Assembly (NCBI RefSeq): GCF_002256775.1
Contig: NZ_NCII01000021.1
Coordinates: 1-46,069 of the forward strand
Source of the DNA: Novosphingobium sp. 17-62-19
GTDB taxonomy: Bacteria; Pseudomonadota; Alphaproteobacteria; Sphingomonadales; Sphingomonadaceae
Length of the DNA stretch: 46,069 nt
Direction: 5' to 3'
Shown here piece by piece: positions 1 to 7,457 of the stretch. Within the stretch, counting starts at the first letter, position 1; each line of letters opens with the position of its first letter. The notes beneath the pieces were generated by a model. It saw only the letters and a program-made list of their open reading frames with translations, had not been told where the DNA came from and searched no databases. The position numbers and the translations under genes were made by a program.

Positions 1-34
1 GCAGGGCGAAGACGAGCGGTGCGGCGGTGGTCAT
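1..34 (-). CDS. start of an unidentified gene (partial)
   Basis: An ATG on the minus strand at 34 opens a reading frame that leaves the window after eleven codons (MTTAAPLVFAL). A purine stretch (AAGGGCGG) lies about ten bases upstream and could be a ribosome binding site. The gene would be divergent from the DUF2332 gene. The piece is too short to identify, and the open frame could be chance. Confidence 0.35.
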   Translation of the reverse strand, partial: MTTAAPLVFAL

Positions 35-76
35 AACCCGCCGCCCTTATGGCACAGCAGCGCAAAGGGCAACCGA

Positions 77-1147
77 ATGAACCCGATCATGGAGATCGAA
101 GAGGTCGCAAAAGCCATAGAATGGCAGGCAGATCATGCCACGAACAACGGCGCACCCTGCACGGGGCGGGTGGTGCGGGGGCAATTGCGGCTGCTGGACG
201 GGGCGACTGAGGTTAGCAGGCGAATCGCTGCGTGGCCGGGCAAGCCGCTGGAGGACGCGTTGCCGCTGCGGCTGGCGGGCGGATTTCACCATCTGGTGCT
301 GACGGGCGCGGATGTGCGGCTGGGGGCGGTCTATCGCGGGGAGGTGACCGATCAGGCCGAGGTTGATGCCTTGGTGCTGGCGGTGACACAGACCCATGAC
401 GCGGCGCTGTTGCCTTGGCTTGACGGGCCGCCGCAGACCAATGAGGCGGGGCGGTCTGCCTCGATCATGGCGGCATTGTTGTGGCTGGCGCAGCGGGTGG
501 GGCCTCGATTCGAGCTGAACGAACTGGGTTCGAGCGCGGGTGTGAACACGATGATGGAGCGGTTCTGGTTCGACCTTGGTGGGACCAGAGTGGGGCCGGA
601 GGGATCGCCCATGCGGATCGTGCCGGAATGGCGCGGGCCACCTCCGCCGGAGGGGGCGGTGGAGATTGTTGGCATCCGGGGGTGTGATCGTGCGCCGGTG
701 AATCTGGCCGACCCTGAACAGGCGTTGCGGCTGAAATCCTATGTCTGGGCTGAGGTCACCGAGCGGATCGGGCGGATCGATGCGGCGATTGCGCTGGCTG
801 GGCAGAAGACACCCGACGTGGTGCGGATGGACGCGGCGGACTTTGTGGACGCGCGGCTGGCGGCACCGCAGGACGACGACTCGACGCGCGTGGTGTTCCA
901 TTCCATCGTCTGGCAATATCTGCCGCCTGAAACGCGCGCGCGGATCGAGGCGGCTATGGCGCAGGCGGGGGCGAAGGCCGATGCGCGGCGGCGGCTGGCT
1001 TGGGTGATGCTGGAGACCAATCGCGAGACGTTCCGGCATGAATTGACGGTGCGGTACTGGCCGGGCAAAGGGCACGCAGGCGGGGAGGAGCCGGTGATGC
1101 TGGGCGCTGCCCACGCGCATGGGGCTTGGGTGGAGTGGTTCGGCTGA
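77..1147 (+). CDS. DUF2332 family protein
   Basis: A 356-residue protein that resembles the DUF2332 family, which occurs in alphaproteobacteria and actinobacteria and has no established reaction. Family-like segments are the Ser/Gly-rich stretch ELGSSAGVN in the first half and the VVFHSIVWQYL segment about three quarters along, in a layout reminiscent of Rossmann-type methyltransferases; that structural idea is inference. Start: ATG at 77 follows AAAGGGCAA at a usable distance, and a second in-frame ATG lies at 89. It is followed 31 bases later by the extensin-like gene on the same strand. Codon use is strongly G/C-ending, as in the rest of the chromosome. Confidence 0.8.
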   Translation: MNPIMEIEEVAKAIEWQADHATNNGAPCTGRVVRGQLRLLDGATEVSRRIAAWPGKPLEDALPLRLAGGFHHLVLTGADVRLGAVYRGEVTDQAEVDALVLAVTQTHDAALLPWLDGPPQTNEAGRSASIMAALLWLAQRVGPRFELNELGSSAGVNTMMERFWFDLGGTRVGPEGSPMRIVPEWRGPPPPEGAVEIVGIRGCDRAPVNLADPEQALRLKSYVWAEVTERIGRIDAAIALAGQKTPDVVRMDAADFVDARLAAPQDDDSTRVVFHSIVWQYLPPETRARIEAAMAQAGAKADARRRLAWVMLETNRETFRHELTVRYWPGKGHAGGEEPVMLGAAHAHGAWVEWFG

Positions 1148-1178
1148 AACGAATTGCGGGCTGCCGGATTACCCCTTG

Positions 1179-1913
1179 ATGCGTCGATCGATCATCCGCT
1201 CCATCGTGGGCTTGCTATGTGCGGCTTCGGTGGGGGCGGCGGGGTATGTGTGGCTGAAGGACCACCCGGAGCATGATCCGTGGGCGCCGCTGGTGCTCGG
1301 CGATCCTCCGGGTTGGGCGAGCGGGATGAAGTTGCAAGCGCTGCGCGGAGATCGGGCGGAATGCCGCGCTTTTCTGGATCGCAGCCTGATTGTGGCACAG
1401 GCCTTGCCGCCTGCGGGTGAAGGCCAGTGTTTGCGTGATGACCGGCAAGTGCTGGCGAGCGCTGCGCAGGCCGATGTGGCGCTGGCACCGCATGGCGCGC
1501 AGGCGACCTGTGCGGTGGATGCGGGGTTGGCGCTGTGGCTGCGGCATGGGGTGCAGCCGGCGGCACGGCGGATTCTTGGGAGTCAGGTGGCGCGGATCGA
1601 GCATTTTGGCACGAACAATTGTCGGCGGATCGGGGGCGGCTCAGCGGGCACCTGGAGCGAACATGCTACGGGCAATGCCATCGATATAGCTGCGTTCGTG
1701 CTGGAAGACGGGCGGCGGATTGGCGTGCTGAAGGATTGGGGCGAAGGGGGCGGCGCCGATGGTGGTGACCGGTCTGCGTTCCTGCGCGCCACGCGCGATG
1801 CGGCGTGCGATAGCTTCTCCACAGTGCTTTCACCCGAATACAACGCCGCCCATGCCGATCACCTGCATCTGGATCAGGCGCAGCGGGCCGGGGGATGGGC
1901 GGCGTGTCGGTGA
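1179..1913 (+). CDS. extensin-like C-terminal domain protein (predicted cell-wall peptidase fold)
   Basis: A 244-residue protein with an N-terminal membrane anchor or signal (basic MRRSIIRS, then a hydrophobic run to about residue 23) followed by an extensin-like C domain (PF06904 type). The C-terminal half carries two zinc-ligand-like motifs, SEHATGNAIDIAAF (H and D) and ADHLHLD (paired histidines), in the arrangement seen in D-Ala-D-Ala carboxypeptidase/M15-like folds. It therefore probably acts on peptidoglycan on the periplasmic side; activity is inferred. Five or so cysteines in the mature part suggest disulfides. A longer in-frame start at 1119 would overlap the preceding gene and place 20 charged residues before the signal, so ATG 1179 is preferred. 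Confidence 0.8.
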   Translation: MRRSIIRSIVGLLCAASVGAAGYVWLKDHPEHDPWAPLVLGDPPGWASGMKLQALRGDRAECRAFLDRSLIVAQALPPAGEGQCLRDDRQVLASAAQADVALAPHGAQATCAVDAGLALWLRHGVQPAARRILGSQVARIEHFGTNNCRRIGGGSAGTWSEHATGNAIDIAAFVLEDGRRIGVLKDWGEGGGADGGDRSAFLRATRDAACDSFSTVLSPEYNAAHADHLHLDQAQRAGGWAACR

Positions 1914-1916
1914 GGG

Positions 1917-2804
1917 TCAGGCCAGAAAGCGGTCCAGGGCGGCGTTGACCTTGTCCGGGGCCTCCCACGGGACGAAGTGGCCGCAATCGTGGACCGGCTC
2001 TATGGTCAGGTTGGTCACCAGCTTGTCCATGCCATCGAGGTTGCAGGGGGGCAGGGCCATGTCGTCCATCGCCCAGATCACCAGCGTGGGGATTTGCAGC
2101 GGCGGGACGGGGGCGTCCTGATAGCCTGCGGGCAGTTCGAACGGCGCGTCCATCGGCGGCACGGTCATCGGGCTGGCGCGATACCAGTTGAGCATGGCGA
2201 TGGCGGCATCGGGGTTCGACCAGTCCTGCATCAGCGCGTCACGCTCTGCATCCTCCAGCGTGGGCGAGCGTTCCCAGTTGAGCGCCTTCATCAGCAGCGC
2301 GCCAAGACCGTGTTCGCGCACCAACGCATCATTGGCGGTATCGCGGAAGGCGCGCATGTATTGGCTGGCGGCGCGTTGCTGCGGATCGGTCCAGAGCAGG
2401 CGGGGGAAAATGACGGGGTGCGGGGCATTGGCGATGACCGCGCGGGTGACGCGGGTGCCTTGGCCCAGCAGCGCAACGCCCCATGCCAGCGCGCCGCCCC
2501 AGTCATGGCCAAGGATCGTGAACTGCCCCACGCCCAGCGCATCGGCGAGCTGGAAGATGTCGCCGATCAGCTTGTCGGGCGTGTAGTTCTCCACGCCTTC
2601 GGGCTTGGACGAGCCGCGATAGCCGCGCTGGTCGGGCGCGATGCAGCGGAAGCGGGTGGAAAGATGCGCGATCTGGTGCCGCCAGGTGCGGTGGCTTTCG
2701 GGAAAGCCGTGGAGGAAAATGAGGACGGGGGCGTCTTTTGGCCCGGTGTCCAGCACATCGAGTTCGATGCCGCTGGCGAGTTTTACGCGTTGCAGGTCGG
2801 TCAT
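1917..2804 (-). CDS. alpha/beta hydrolase, epoxide hydrolase type
   Basis: A 295-residue alpha/beta-hydrolase. The oxyanion motif HGFP is near residue 32. The nucleophile motif GHDWGG places Asp101 at the catalytic position. The acid lies in WAMDD and the catalytic His in DCGHFVPWE near the C-terminus. An aspartate rather than serine nucleophile, plus a lid segment NWYRASP with the tyrosine typical of epoxide hydrolases, points to soluble epoxide hydrolase rather than esterase. Haloalkane dehalogenase is a less likely alternative. There is no signal peptide, so it is cytoplasmic. The gene is convergent with the extensin-like gene, three bases apart, and divergent from the toxin-antitoxin pair. 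The natural substrate is unknown. Confidence 0.85.
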   Translation of the reverse strand: MTDLQRVKLASGIELDVLDTGPKDAPVLIFLHGFPESHRTWRHQIAHLSTRFRCIAPDQRGYRGSSKPEGVENYTPDKLIGDIFQLADALGVGQFTILGHDWGGALAWGVALLGQGTRVTRAVIANAPHPVIFPRLLWTDPQQRAASQYMRAFRDTANDALVREHGLGALLMKALNWERSPTLEDAERDALMQDWSNPDAAIAMLNWYRASPMTVPPMDAPFELPAGYQDAPVPPLQIPTLVIWAMDDMALPPCNLDGMDKLVTNLTIEPVHDCGHFVPWEAPDKVNAALDRFLA

Positions 2805-2824
2805 TGGGTCGCTCTCCCTTTATT

Positions 2825-2848
2825 ACCTCTTAATTGCGCCATTAAGGT
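2825..2848. promoter_or_regulatory. imperfect inverted repeat between divergent genes
   Basis: ACCTCTTAAT (2825-2834) and ATTAAGGT (2841-2848) form an inverted repeat with perfect inner arms TTAAT/ATTAA around six bases. It sits between the hydrolase start and the antitoxin start, the expected place for an antitoxin operator or a regulator of the hydrolase. Function is inferred from position only. Confidence 0.35.
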
Positions 2849-2872
2849 GTGGGAAGAGGAAATGGTTCTGTA

Positions 2873-2901
2873 TTGACATTGTGGATACGCCATCGCACAT
2901 T
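2873..2901 (+). promoter_or_regulatory. possible promoter for the toxin-antitoxin pair
   Basis: A perfect TTGACA (2873-2878) lies 29 bases before the antitoxin ATG. The hexamer 17 bases downstream (CACATT) is a poor -10, so only the -35 part is convincing. Confidence 0.35.
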
Positions 2902-2907
2902 CACCGC

Positions 2908-3222
2908 ATGGGCCATGTCAGCAATATCACGCCGGGTGATCCTGTCCGCGCTTCGGGTGAGGCCAAGGGCAGCATCAATCTGCGCATCGATTCAGGCGTG
3001 CGGCAGTTGATTGACGAAGCGGCGGCGGTGCTGGGCAAGACCCGCACCGAGTTTATGGTGGAGTCTGCGCGGCGCGAGGCGATTGACGTGCTGCTGGACC
3101 AGCGGCTGTTTGCGCTGGACCCTGAACGGTTCGATGCCTTCATGAACGCGCTCGACAATCCGCCCGCGCCGGGGCTAAAACTGCGCGCACTGATGCAGCG
3201 GGTGCCTGCGTGGGAGAAATAG
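2908..3222 (+). CDS. DUF1778 antitoxin (TacA-like)
   Basis: A 104-residue protein with a ribbon-helix-helix N-terminal half (INLRIDSGVRQLIDEAA, then the GKTRTEFMVESARREA helix) and the C-terminal tail expected of DUF1778 antitoxins, including LFALDPERFDAFMNALD, which in the family wraps the acetyltransferase toxin. It should bind its own promoter and neutralise the GNAT protein encoded next, with which it overlaps by 13 bases. The ATG at 2908 is chosen because the open frame extends much further upstream without homology-like sequence. Length is near the family norm of roughly 90-100 residues. Confidence 0.85.
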   Translation: MGHVSNITPGDPVRASGEAKGSINLRIDSGVRQLIDEAAAVLGKTRTEFMVESARREAIDVLLDQRLFALDPERFDAFMNALDNPPAPGLKLRALMQRVPAWEK

Positions 3223-3734
3223 AGGCGGAAGGAGTGAACCTTTCTCCGCCCGTTCCCCTCAATGCCATCCACGATCTTTCCGCCTTCGATTGCGGCGAAC
3301 CGGCCCTGAACGACTGGCTGCGCCATCGCGCGCTGAAGAACGAAAGCCGGTTTTCGCGGACCTATGTGGTGTGCCGGGGCGATCGCGTGGTCGCCTACTA
3401 CTGCGTCGCAGCGGGCGCGGTGGAGCGCATGGCCGCGCCGGGCAAACTGCGCTGTAATGCGCCCAACAGCATTCCGGTTTCGGTGATCGGACGGCTGGCG
3501 GTGGACCGCACTTGTGCGGGGCAGGGCCTTGGCGCGGACATTCTGGCCGATGCTCTGCGGCGGATAGCTTTGGCTGCGCAAAGTATCGGCATTGCGGCGG
3601 TGCTGGTGCAGGCGAAGGACGAGGCAGCGAAGCGGTTCTATCTGCGTTGCGCGGAGTTTGTGGAGTTTCCGGGGGAGAGCAGGACTTTGTTCTTGCCGAT
3701 TGGGGTGTTGCTACAAACGGAAATTACCGCATAA
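3210..3734 (+). CDS. GNAT acetyltransferase toxin (TacT-like)
   Basis: A 174-residue GNAT N-acetyltransferase. Acetyl-CoA motif A is visible as VIGRLAVDRTCAGQGLG near the middle, and the FYLRCAEF segment supplies the tyrosine typically used as general acid. Relatives paired with DUF1778 proteins acetylate the amino group of charged tRNAs and stop translation. The sequence beginning LSAFDCGEPALNDWLRHRA is characteristic of this toxin group. The frame opens with GTG at 3210, inside the antitoxin gene, with another possible GTG at 3234. This overlap implies coupled translation. All recognisable motifs are intact, so it should be active. Confidence 0.85.
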   Translation: MGEIEAEGVNLSPPVPLNAIHDLSAFDCGEPALNDWLRHRALKNESRFSRTYVVCRGDRVVAYYCVAAGAVERMAAPGKLRCNAPNSIPVSVIGRLAVDRTCAGQGLGADILADALRRIALAAQSIGIAAVLVQAKDEAAKRFYLRCAEFVEFPGESRTLFLPIGVLLQTEITA

Positions 3735-3881
3735 TCACATTGAATTGAGGCGACCTAAAAAAGATGATGCGCAGGTCTTGAAGTTTAATGATGTCTTTAC
3801 CATGTGTCCAATGCTGTCGGGCAATGTCCTTTAGCTAACCCAAAATAAACGCGAAACTTAATTATCAAAGAGGTGATTTTT

Positions 3882-4187
3882 ATGCCTGTAAACGAAGAAG
3901 AAATGGCAAAGCTGGCTATGACGATTGCTGTGAATCAGCCTAACGGTGTTGTAACTTACGATGACTTGCGTCGTGAAGTTCCCAAGATGGTAGTCCTCGA
4001 TGCTGCAGATTTGGCACTTTCACAAGTACGAAATGGTGAGCCCATGTGGCATCAGATTTTTCGTAACATAAAATGTCATTCTGAAGTACAGGGCAATGCG
4101 ATTTACGATGGGCGGTTAACGCATGTACGTGATACGGGATATGCAATAACCGCCCATGGCCGTGCATGGATTGCTGCGAACCCTTAA
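3882..4187 (+). CDS. small winged-helix-like protein of unknown function
   Basis: A 101-residue protein, with ATG at 3882 preceded by a strong AAGAGGTG ribosome binding site. A GTG nine bases earlier is in frame but overlaps that site. The pattern of N-terminal helices, a MWHQIFRNIKCHSE helix and the closing TGYAITAHGRAWI strand-turn resembles the winged-helix domain found at the N-terminus of Mrr-type restriction proteins and related standalone regulators; this is inference from pattern. Base composition is clearly more AT-rich than the flanks, which suggests transfer. It is convergent with the methyltransferase gene, the two stops sharing the tetranucleotide TTAA (4184-4187). Confidence 0.6.
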   Translation: MPVNEEEMAKLAMTIAVNQPNGVVTYDDLRREVPKMVVLDAADLALSQVRNGEPMWHQIFRNIKCHSEVQGNAIYDGRLTHVRDTGYAITAHGRAWIAANP

Positions 4188-4786
4188 CTATACTTAGCTC
4201 TGTAACCGGGAGTGAGCCACTTGAGTTCAGTGCTCCCGGTTGCATCTTTGTCCCAGACAAACCAAGCGTAAGCGGTTGTGCCAGTTCCCTTTTGAACTGC
4301 TCCATCTGGGTAAAAAGTTATTCTTTCGCTAAAGACCCAAACGCGCGAAGGCGGCGCGTTTGTGAAAATAGTACGCTGACGATTGGCACCTTCAAGAAAG
4401 GCGAGCCTAAGTAGCAAGGCAAACTTATGTTCTGCGCACTTTAGGCCTGCCCGCACGAACCCTTCAGCAGCATTGTACGGCGGATTGGTCACGACGTTAG
4501 CGACCCTGCGTTCGGCAGTCAGAAAGTCAATACCAGGGTCGCCATATCCTCGATCGTAAAGGTCTGAGCTGATTACGTTCTGGCCCGTTCTCTCAAGCAC
4601 AGTCGACATCGCGCCATTACCACAAGCACTTTCCCAAAGATCACCAGTGAAACGTTCGTTTTCTACCAGCGCATGGGTCGCCCAAGCGGGTGTTGGGAAA
4701 AAATCCGGCCCATCAAGATCTGCGAATCGTTTCGTCGTCGGCTTGAAGCCGCCATTCAGGTTATACGTTTTGTCCATGAAAAACAT
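4184..4786 (-). CDS. phage-type DNA methyltransferase (predicted N6-adenine)
   Basis: A 200-residue SAM-dependent methyltransferase. LWESACGNGAMS is the SAM-binding motif I, SSDLYDRG carries the acidic residue that follows, and VVTNPPYN is motif IV (N/D-PPY), the signature of amino-DNA methyltransferases. It is short, without a target-recognition domain or associated nuclease, as in solitary phage or plasmid methyltransferases. Start MFFMDK at 4786 could also be the second Met at 4777. The gene is AT-richer than its surroundings. It shares its stop region with the convergent winged-helix-like gene. A role in epigenetic marking or restriction evasion is possible, but the recognition site cannot be read from the sequence. 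Confidence 0.72.
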   Translation of the reverse strand: MFFMDKTYNLNGGFKPTTKRFADLDGPDFFPTPAWATHALVENERFTGDLWESACGNGAMSTVLERTGQNVISSDLYDRGYGDPGIDFLTAERRVANVVTNPPYNAAEGFVRAGLKCAEHKFALLLRLAFLEGANRQRTIFTNAPPSRVWVFSERITFYPDGAVQKGTGTTAYAWFVWDKDATGSTELKWLTPGYRAKYS

Positions 4787-4869
4787 ATAACAGAATCAGT
4801 GGGTTACGCAACTTTCGTAAGCTATTCAAAAGACTCGATAATCGCAAAAAGATGCAGCAATAGCTCCCC

Positions 4870-5760
4870 TCAAGGATAACTCACCGTAGTCGCGACCTTC
4901 GGCAGCGGGATGAATTCCACCTCATCGCCCGGCACTTTCGGAAATCGCCCCTCCTGCCAGTCTGCCTTTGCCTGATTGATCCTATCGCGGCTGGAACTGA
5001 CGAAGTTCCACCAGACGTGGCGTTTGGTGGTGAAGGCTTCGCCGCCCATCAGCATCACGCGGCCGCCGGATTCGGATTGCAGTTTCAGCACGGCTCCGGG
5101 GGCCAGGACGACGAGGTCGTAGAGGGCCAAAGGTAAGCCGTCGATGCTGGCTTGGCCGCCTACGAGCATGACGGCGCGTTCGTCGGCTTCGGCGTCGATC
5201 GGCAGGGTGCCGCCGGGGGCGAGCAGGATTTCGGCGTAGATGGTGGCGGCGTGCTGGGTTGTGGGAGCGGTCTTGCCCCAGAGGGTGCCCATGATGACGG
5301 TGGCGGTGGCGCAGACGTCTTCGATCACGGGCAGTCTGGTGACCTGCTCGAAGGCGGGGGGCACTTCCTCGCAGCCGTCGGGCAAGGCGAGCCAGGTTTG
5401 CATTCCATAGAGGTGGGGGCCGCCGGGGCGTTCGGTTTCGGGCGAGCGTTCGGAATGGACGATGCCGCTGCCTGCGGTCATCAGGTTGACCTGTCCGGGG
5501 CGGATCGTGGCGAAGGAGCCGAGGCTGTCGCGGTGGTCGATCGCGCCTTCAAACAGCCATGTGACCGTGGCGAGGTTGATGTGCGGGTGCGGGCGCACGT
5601 CCATTGCGGTGCCCGGCGGCAAGTGTGCGGGGCCGAACTGGTCGACGAAGATGAACGGGCCGACCATCGTGCGCTGGCGCGAGGGGATGGCGCGGCGGAC
5701 TTCGAACGCACCGAGATCATGCGCGACGGGGGTGATTGTCTGGATGATCGGATCAGTCAT
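4870..5760 (-). CDS. pirin family protein
   Basis: A 296-residue bicupin of the pirin family. The N-terminal cupin carries the metal ligands in RPHPHINLATVTW (two His), the third in IDHRD/GIVHSE, and the glutamate of HSE. Iron-bound pirins act as quercetin 2,3-dioxygenases in vitro or as redox-sensing regulators; which applies here is unknown. The C-terminal cupin is present through FTTKRHVWWNFVSSSRDRI, the usual pirin C-terminal signature. The gene begins at the stop of the NUDIX gene (TGATG, one-base overlap), so the two are probably cotranscribed. Confidence 0.88.
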   Translation of the reverse strand: MTDPIIQTITPVAHDLGAFEVRRAIPSRQRTMVGPFIFVDQFGPAHLPPGTAMDVRPHPHINLATVTWLFEGAIDHRDSLGSFATIRPGQVNLMTAGSGIVHSERSPETERPGGPHLYGMQTWLALPDGCEEVPPAFEQVTRLPVIEDVCATATVIMGTLWGKTAPTTQHAATIYAEILLAPGGTLPIDAEADERAVMLVGGQASIDGLPLALYDLVVLAPGAVLKLQSESGGRVMLMGGEAFTTKRHVWWNFVSSSRDRINQAKADWQEGRFPKVPGDEVEFIPLPKVATTVSYP

Positions 5761-6218
5761 CAGGTCGCCTCAAGATCGAGCAGGTCGAGGATGTTCACGG
5801 GGAACAGCGGTTCGGGCCAGTTTGCCAGTTCTGCGCGGGTAAACCAGCGAAATTCGTTGATCATTTCACGCTCTGTTTCGGTATGGCCGCTCGTGTCTGG
5901 CGTGAAGGTTTGGGTCGACACGCGGAAGAAGCGTTCGTCGGCGGTCACGGGTTCGCCCGCCAGCGTTGTGAAATCGTCGGCGCAGCGGGCGACTTCGGGG
6001 CCGCAGGTTTCGACGCTCAGACCGGTTTCCTCGAAGAGTTCGCGGACGGCGGCGGCGGGGAAATCCTCGCCGGGATCACATTCGCCGCCGACGCCGCACC
6101 AGAATGGGCGGCGGTCTGGCGGGGCGAAGCGGATCAGCAGCAGCCGGTCATGCTCGTCCATCAGCAGGATGCGCGCGGCGCGGCGGATGCGGCGGGCTGG
6201 TGTTGGCTCAATGGTCAT
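5760..6218 (-). CDS. NUDIX hydrolase
   Basis: A 152-residue NUDIX protein with a complete box from about residue 43: GGECDPGE, then VRELFEETGL, giving G-x5-E-x7-RE-U-x-EE-x-G-U with all metal-binding glutamates. It should hydrolyse a nucleoside diphosphate linked to another moiety, but the sequence does not show which. ATG 6218 is preferred. A longer frame opens with GTG at 6257 but would place its first codons inside a palindromic repeat (6253-6341), which is unlikely to be coding. It is translationally coupled to the downstream pirin gene. Confidence 0.85.
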   Translation of the reverse strand: MTIEPTPARRIRRAARILLMDEHDRLLLIRFAPPDRRPFWCGVGGECDPGEDFPAAAVRELFEETGLSVETCGPEVARCADDFTTLAGEPVTADERFFRVSTQTFTPDTSGHTETEREMINEFRWFTRAELANWPEPLFPVNILDLLDLEAT

Positions 6219-6252
6219 GGTGCAGACGTAGTGCCATTCCAACAGCGTTTCC

Positions 6253-6341
6253 GTCACCCTGAACTTGTTTCAGGGTCCATTTATCATCACCAGCGGCGGG
6301 ATGTTCGGCACGATGGATCCTGAACCAAGTTCAGGATGACA
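6253..6341. repeat. REP-like inverted repeat pair (CTGAACTTG type)
   Basis: Two 28-29-base units face each other: left 6253-6280 (GTCACCCTGAACTTGTTTCA and on) and right 6313-6341, whose reverse complement reads GTCATCCTGAACTTGGTTCA and on. They match at all but a few positions. This type of dispersed palindrome is common between genes in sphingomonads. It could fold into a long hairpin in the leader of the NUDIX gene. Confidence 0.8.
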
Positions 6342-6386
6342 GTTTTTGGGGGTCGTCGGGTGGGCGTGTGGTGCAGGGGAAGCCCT

Positions 6387-6659
6387 TCATTCACCGGGCG
6401 CGGTGGCCTTGATCGCCAGAGCGTGGACGCGCTGGCCGGGGAGGTCGCCCAGCGCCTTGTTCACCATGCGCTGGCGGTTGACGCGTGACTGGCCGGTGAA
6501 GGCGGGGCTTTCGATCTCTACCGTGAAGTGCGATTCGCCCGTGCCATCATCGCCCATGTGGCCTGAATGGCTGGCACTGTCGTTGATCACGGCGAGGCGG
6601 GTGGGGGTGAGGGCTTGCGTCAGAAGCCGTTCGATTTCCTGTGCGATTGGTCCGGTCAT
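6387..6659 (-). CDS. BolA family protein
   Basis: A 90-residue BolA-fold protein: N-terminal helix GPIAQEIERLLTQAL, then SHSGHM and FTVEIESPAF strands, and the conserved C-terminal VHALAIKA. BolA proteins pair with monothiol glutaredoxins to handle Fe-S clusters. A 14-residue upstream extension is open but lacks family sequence, so ATG 6659 is chosen. It is divergent from the J-domain gene 40 bases away, a neighbourhood that recurs in alphaproteobacteria. Confidence 0.88.
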   Translation of the reverse strand: MTGPIAQEIERLLTQALTPTRLAVINDSASHSGHMGDDGTGESHFTVEIESPAFTGQSRVNRQRMVNKALGDLPGQRVHALAIKATAPGE

Positions 6660-6699
6660 GGGTTTTCTTCTAGCGGTTTGATCGCCATGTGGAAGCCGC

Positions 6700-7290
6700 A
6701 TGAAGACCGATAAATTCCACGGCAGGATTCACGGCACTGGGCAGCTTTGCAATGCGCCCGGATGCGACGAGGCGGGCGAGTTCCGCGCGCCGGGCGTGCG
6801 CAGGCCGGGGTTCGATGGGCCGGGGGATTATCGCTGGTTCTGCCTTGAACACGTGCGGCAGTTCAATTCGGGCTATGATTTCTTTGCCGGGATGACGCCT
6901 GAGGAGATCCTGAAGGCGCAATCGCCGCTTTCGGGGTGGGAACGCGAGACGCGGGCGTTCCGGCCCGATGCGGGAATCGATTCGCCACCGCGCTGGGCGG
7001 ACTTTGCCGATCCGCTTGAGGCGATTTCACAGCGGGCGCGGGCACGGCGGGATGATCACCTGCGTGCGGCAGAGGCGGCGCGGCGAGGGATAAGTCCTGA
7101 CGAACGCAAGGCTTTTGATACGCTGGCGCTGAACTACGATGCAGACCGGCGTATGTTGCGCAGCCGCTATTCCGAACTGGTGCGCAAGTATCACCCCGAT
7201 CGCAACGGCGGGGATCGCGGCCATGAGGGGCGATTGCAGGACGTGGTGGAGGCCTACAACCTGCTGAAAGCGAGCAGGCTTTTCGCCTGA
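6700..7290 (+). CDS. J-domain (DnaJ-like) co-chaperone
   Basis: A 196-residue protein whose J domain is at the C-terminus: a YSELVRKYHPDRNGGD segment with the HPD motif at roughly residue 167, followed by the helix LQDVVEAYNLLKAS. It should stimulate an Hsp70 partner. The N-terminal part holds CNAPGCDEAGE and a WFCLEH segment, three cysteines and a histidine that could bind zinc, a layout seen in the alphaproteobacterial J-protein encoded beside bolA. The specific client is not known. Confidence 0.87.
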   Translation: MKTDKFHGRIHGTGQLCNAPGCDEAGEFRAPGVRRPGFDGPGDYRWFCLEHVRQFNSGYDFFAGMTPEEILKAQSPLSGWERETRAFRPDAGIDSPPRWADFADPLEAISQRARARRDDHLRAAEAARRGISPDERKAFDTLALNYDADRRMLRSRYSELVRKYHPDRNGGDRGHEGRLQDVVEAYNLLKASRLFA

Positions 7291-7311
7291 AAGTGGCAGA
7301 AAACGGGACTT

Positions 7312-7337
7312 GTCCGCACATCGGCCGGTATGCGGAC
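7312..7337 (+). terminator. hairpin after the J-domain gene
   Basis: GTCCGCA (7312-7318) and TGCGGAC (7331-7337) form a seven-base-pair perfect stem with a 12-base loop, 22 bases after the stop codon. There is no U tract, so it may be a weak or Rho-assisted terminator. Confidence 0.4.
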
Positions 7338-7369
7338 TTGCAGAATGGCCCCCATCCTGCCATCCCGGA

Positions 7370-7399
7370 TTGACACAAAAATGGTAAAGGCGTGCCATA
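7370..7399 (+). promoter_or_regulatory. possible promoter of the FHA-cyclase gene
   Basis: TTGACA at 7370-7375 matches the -35 consensus perfectly. The region 17-18 bases downstream (TGCCATA) is a moderate -10 candidate. It lies about 60-90 bases before the preferred GTG start. Confidence 0.4.
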
Positions 7400-7457
7400 G
7401 GGCACATTCCAAGCCTTGCGGGATCGTTACGAACTATGTCGATCTGCGGAGGGGGCT

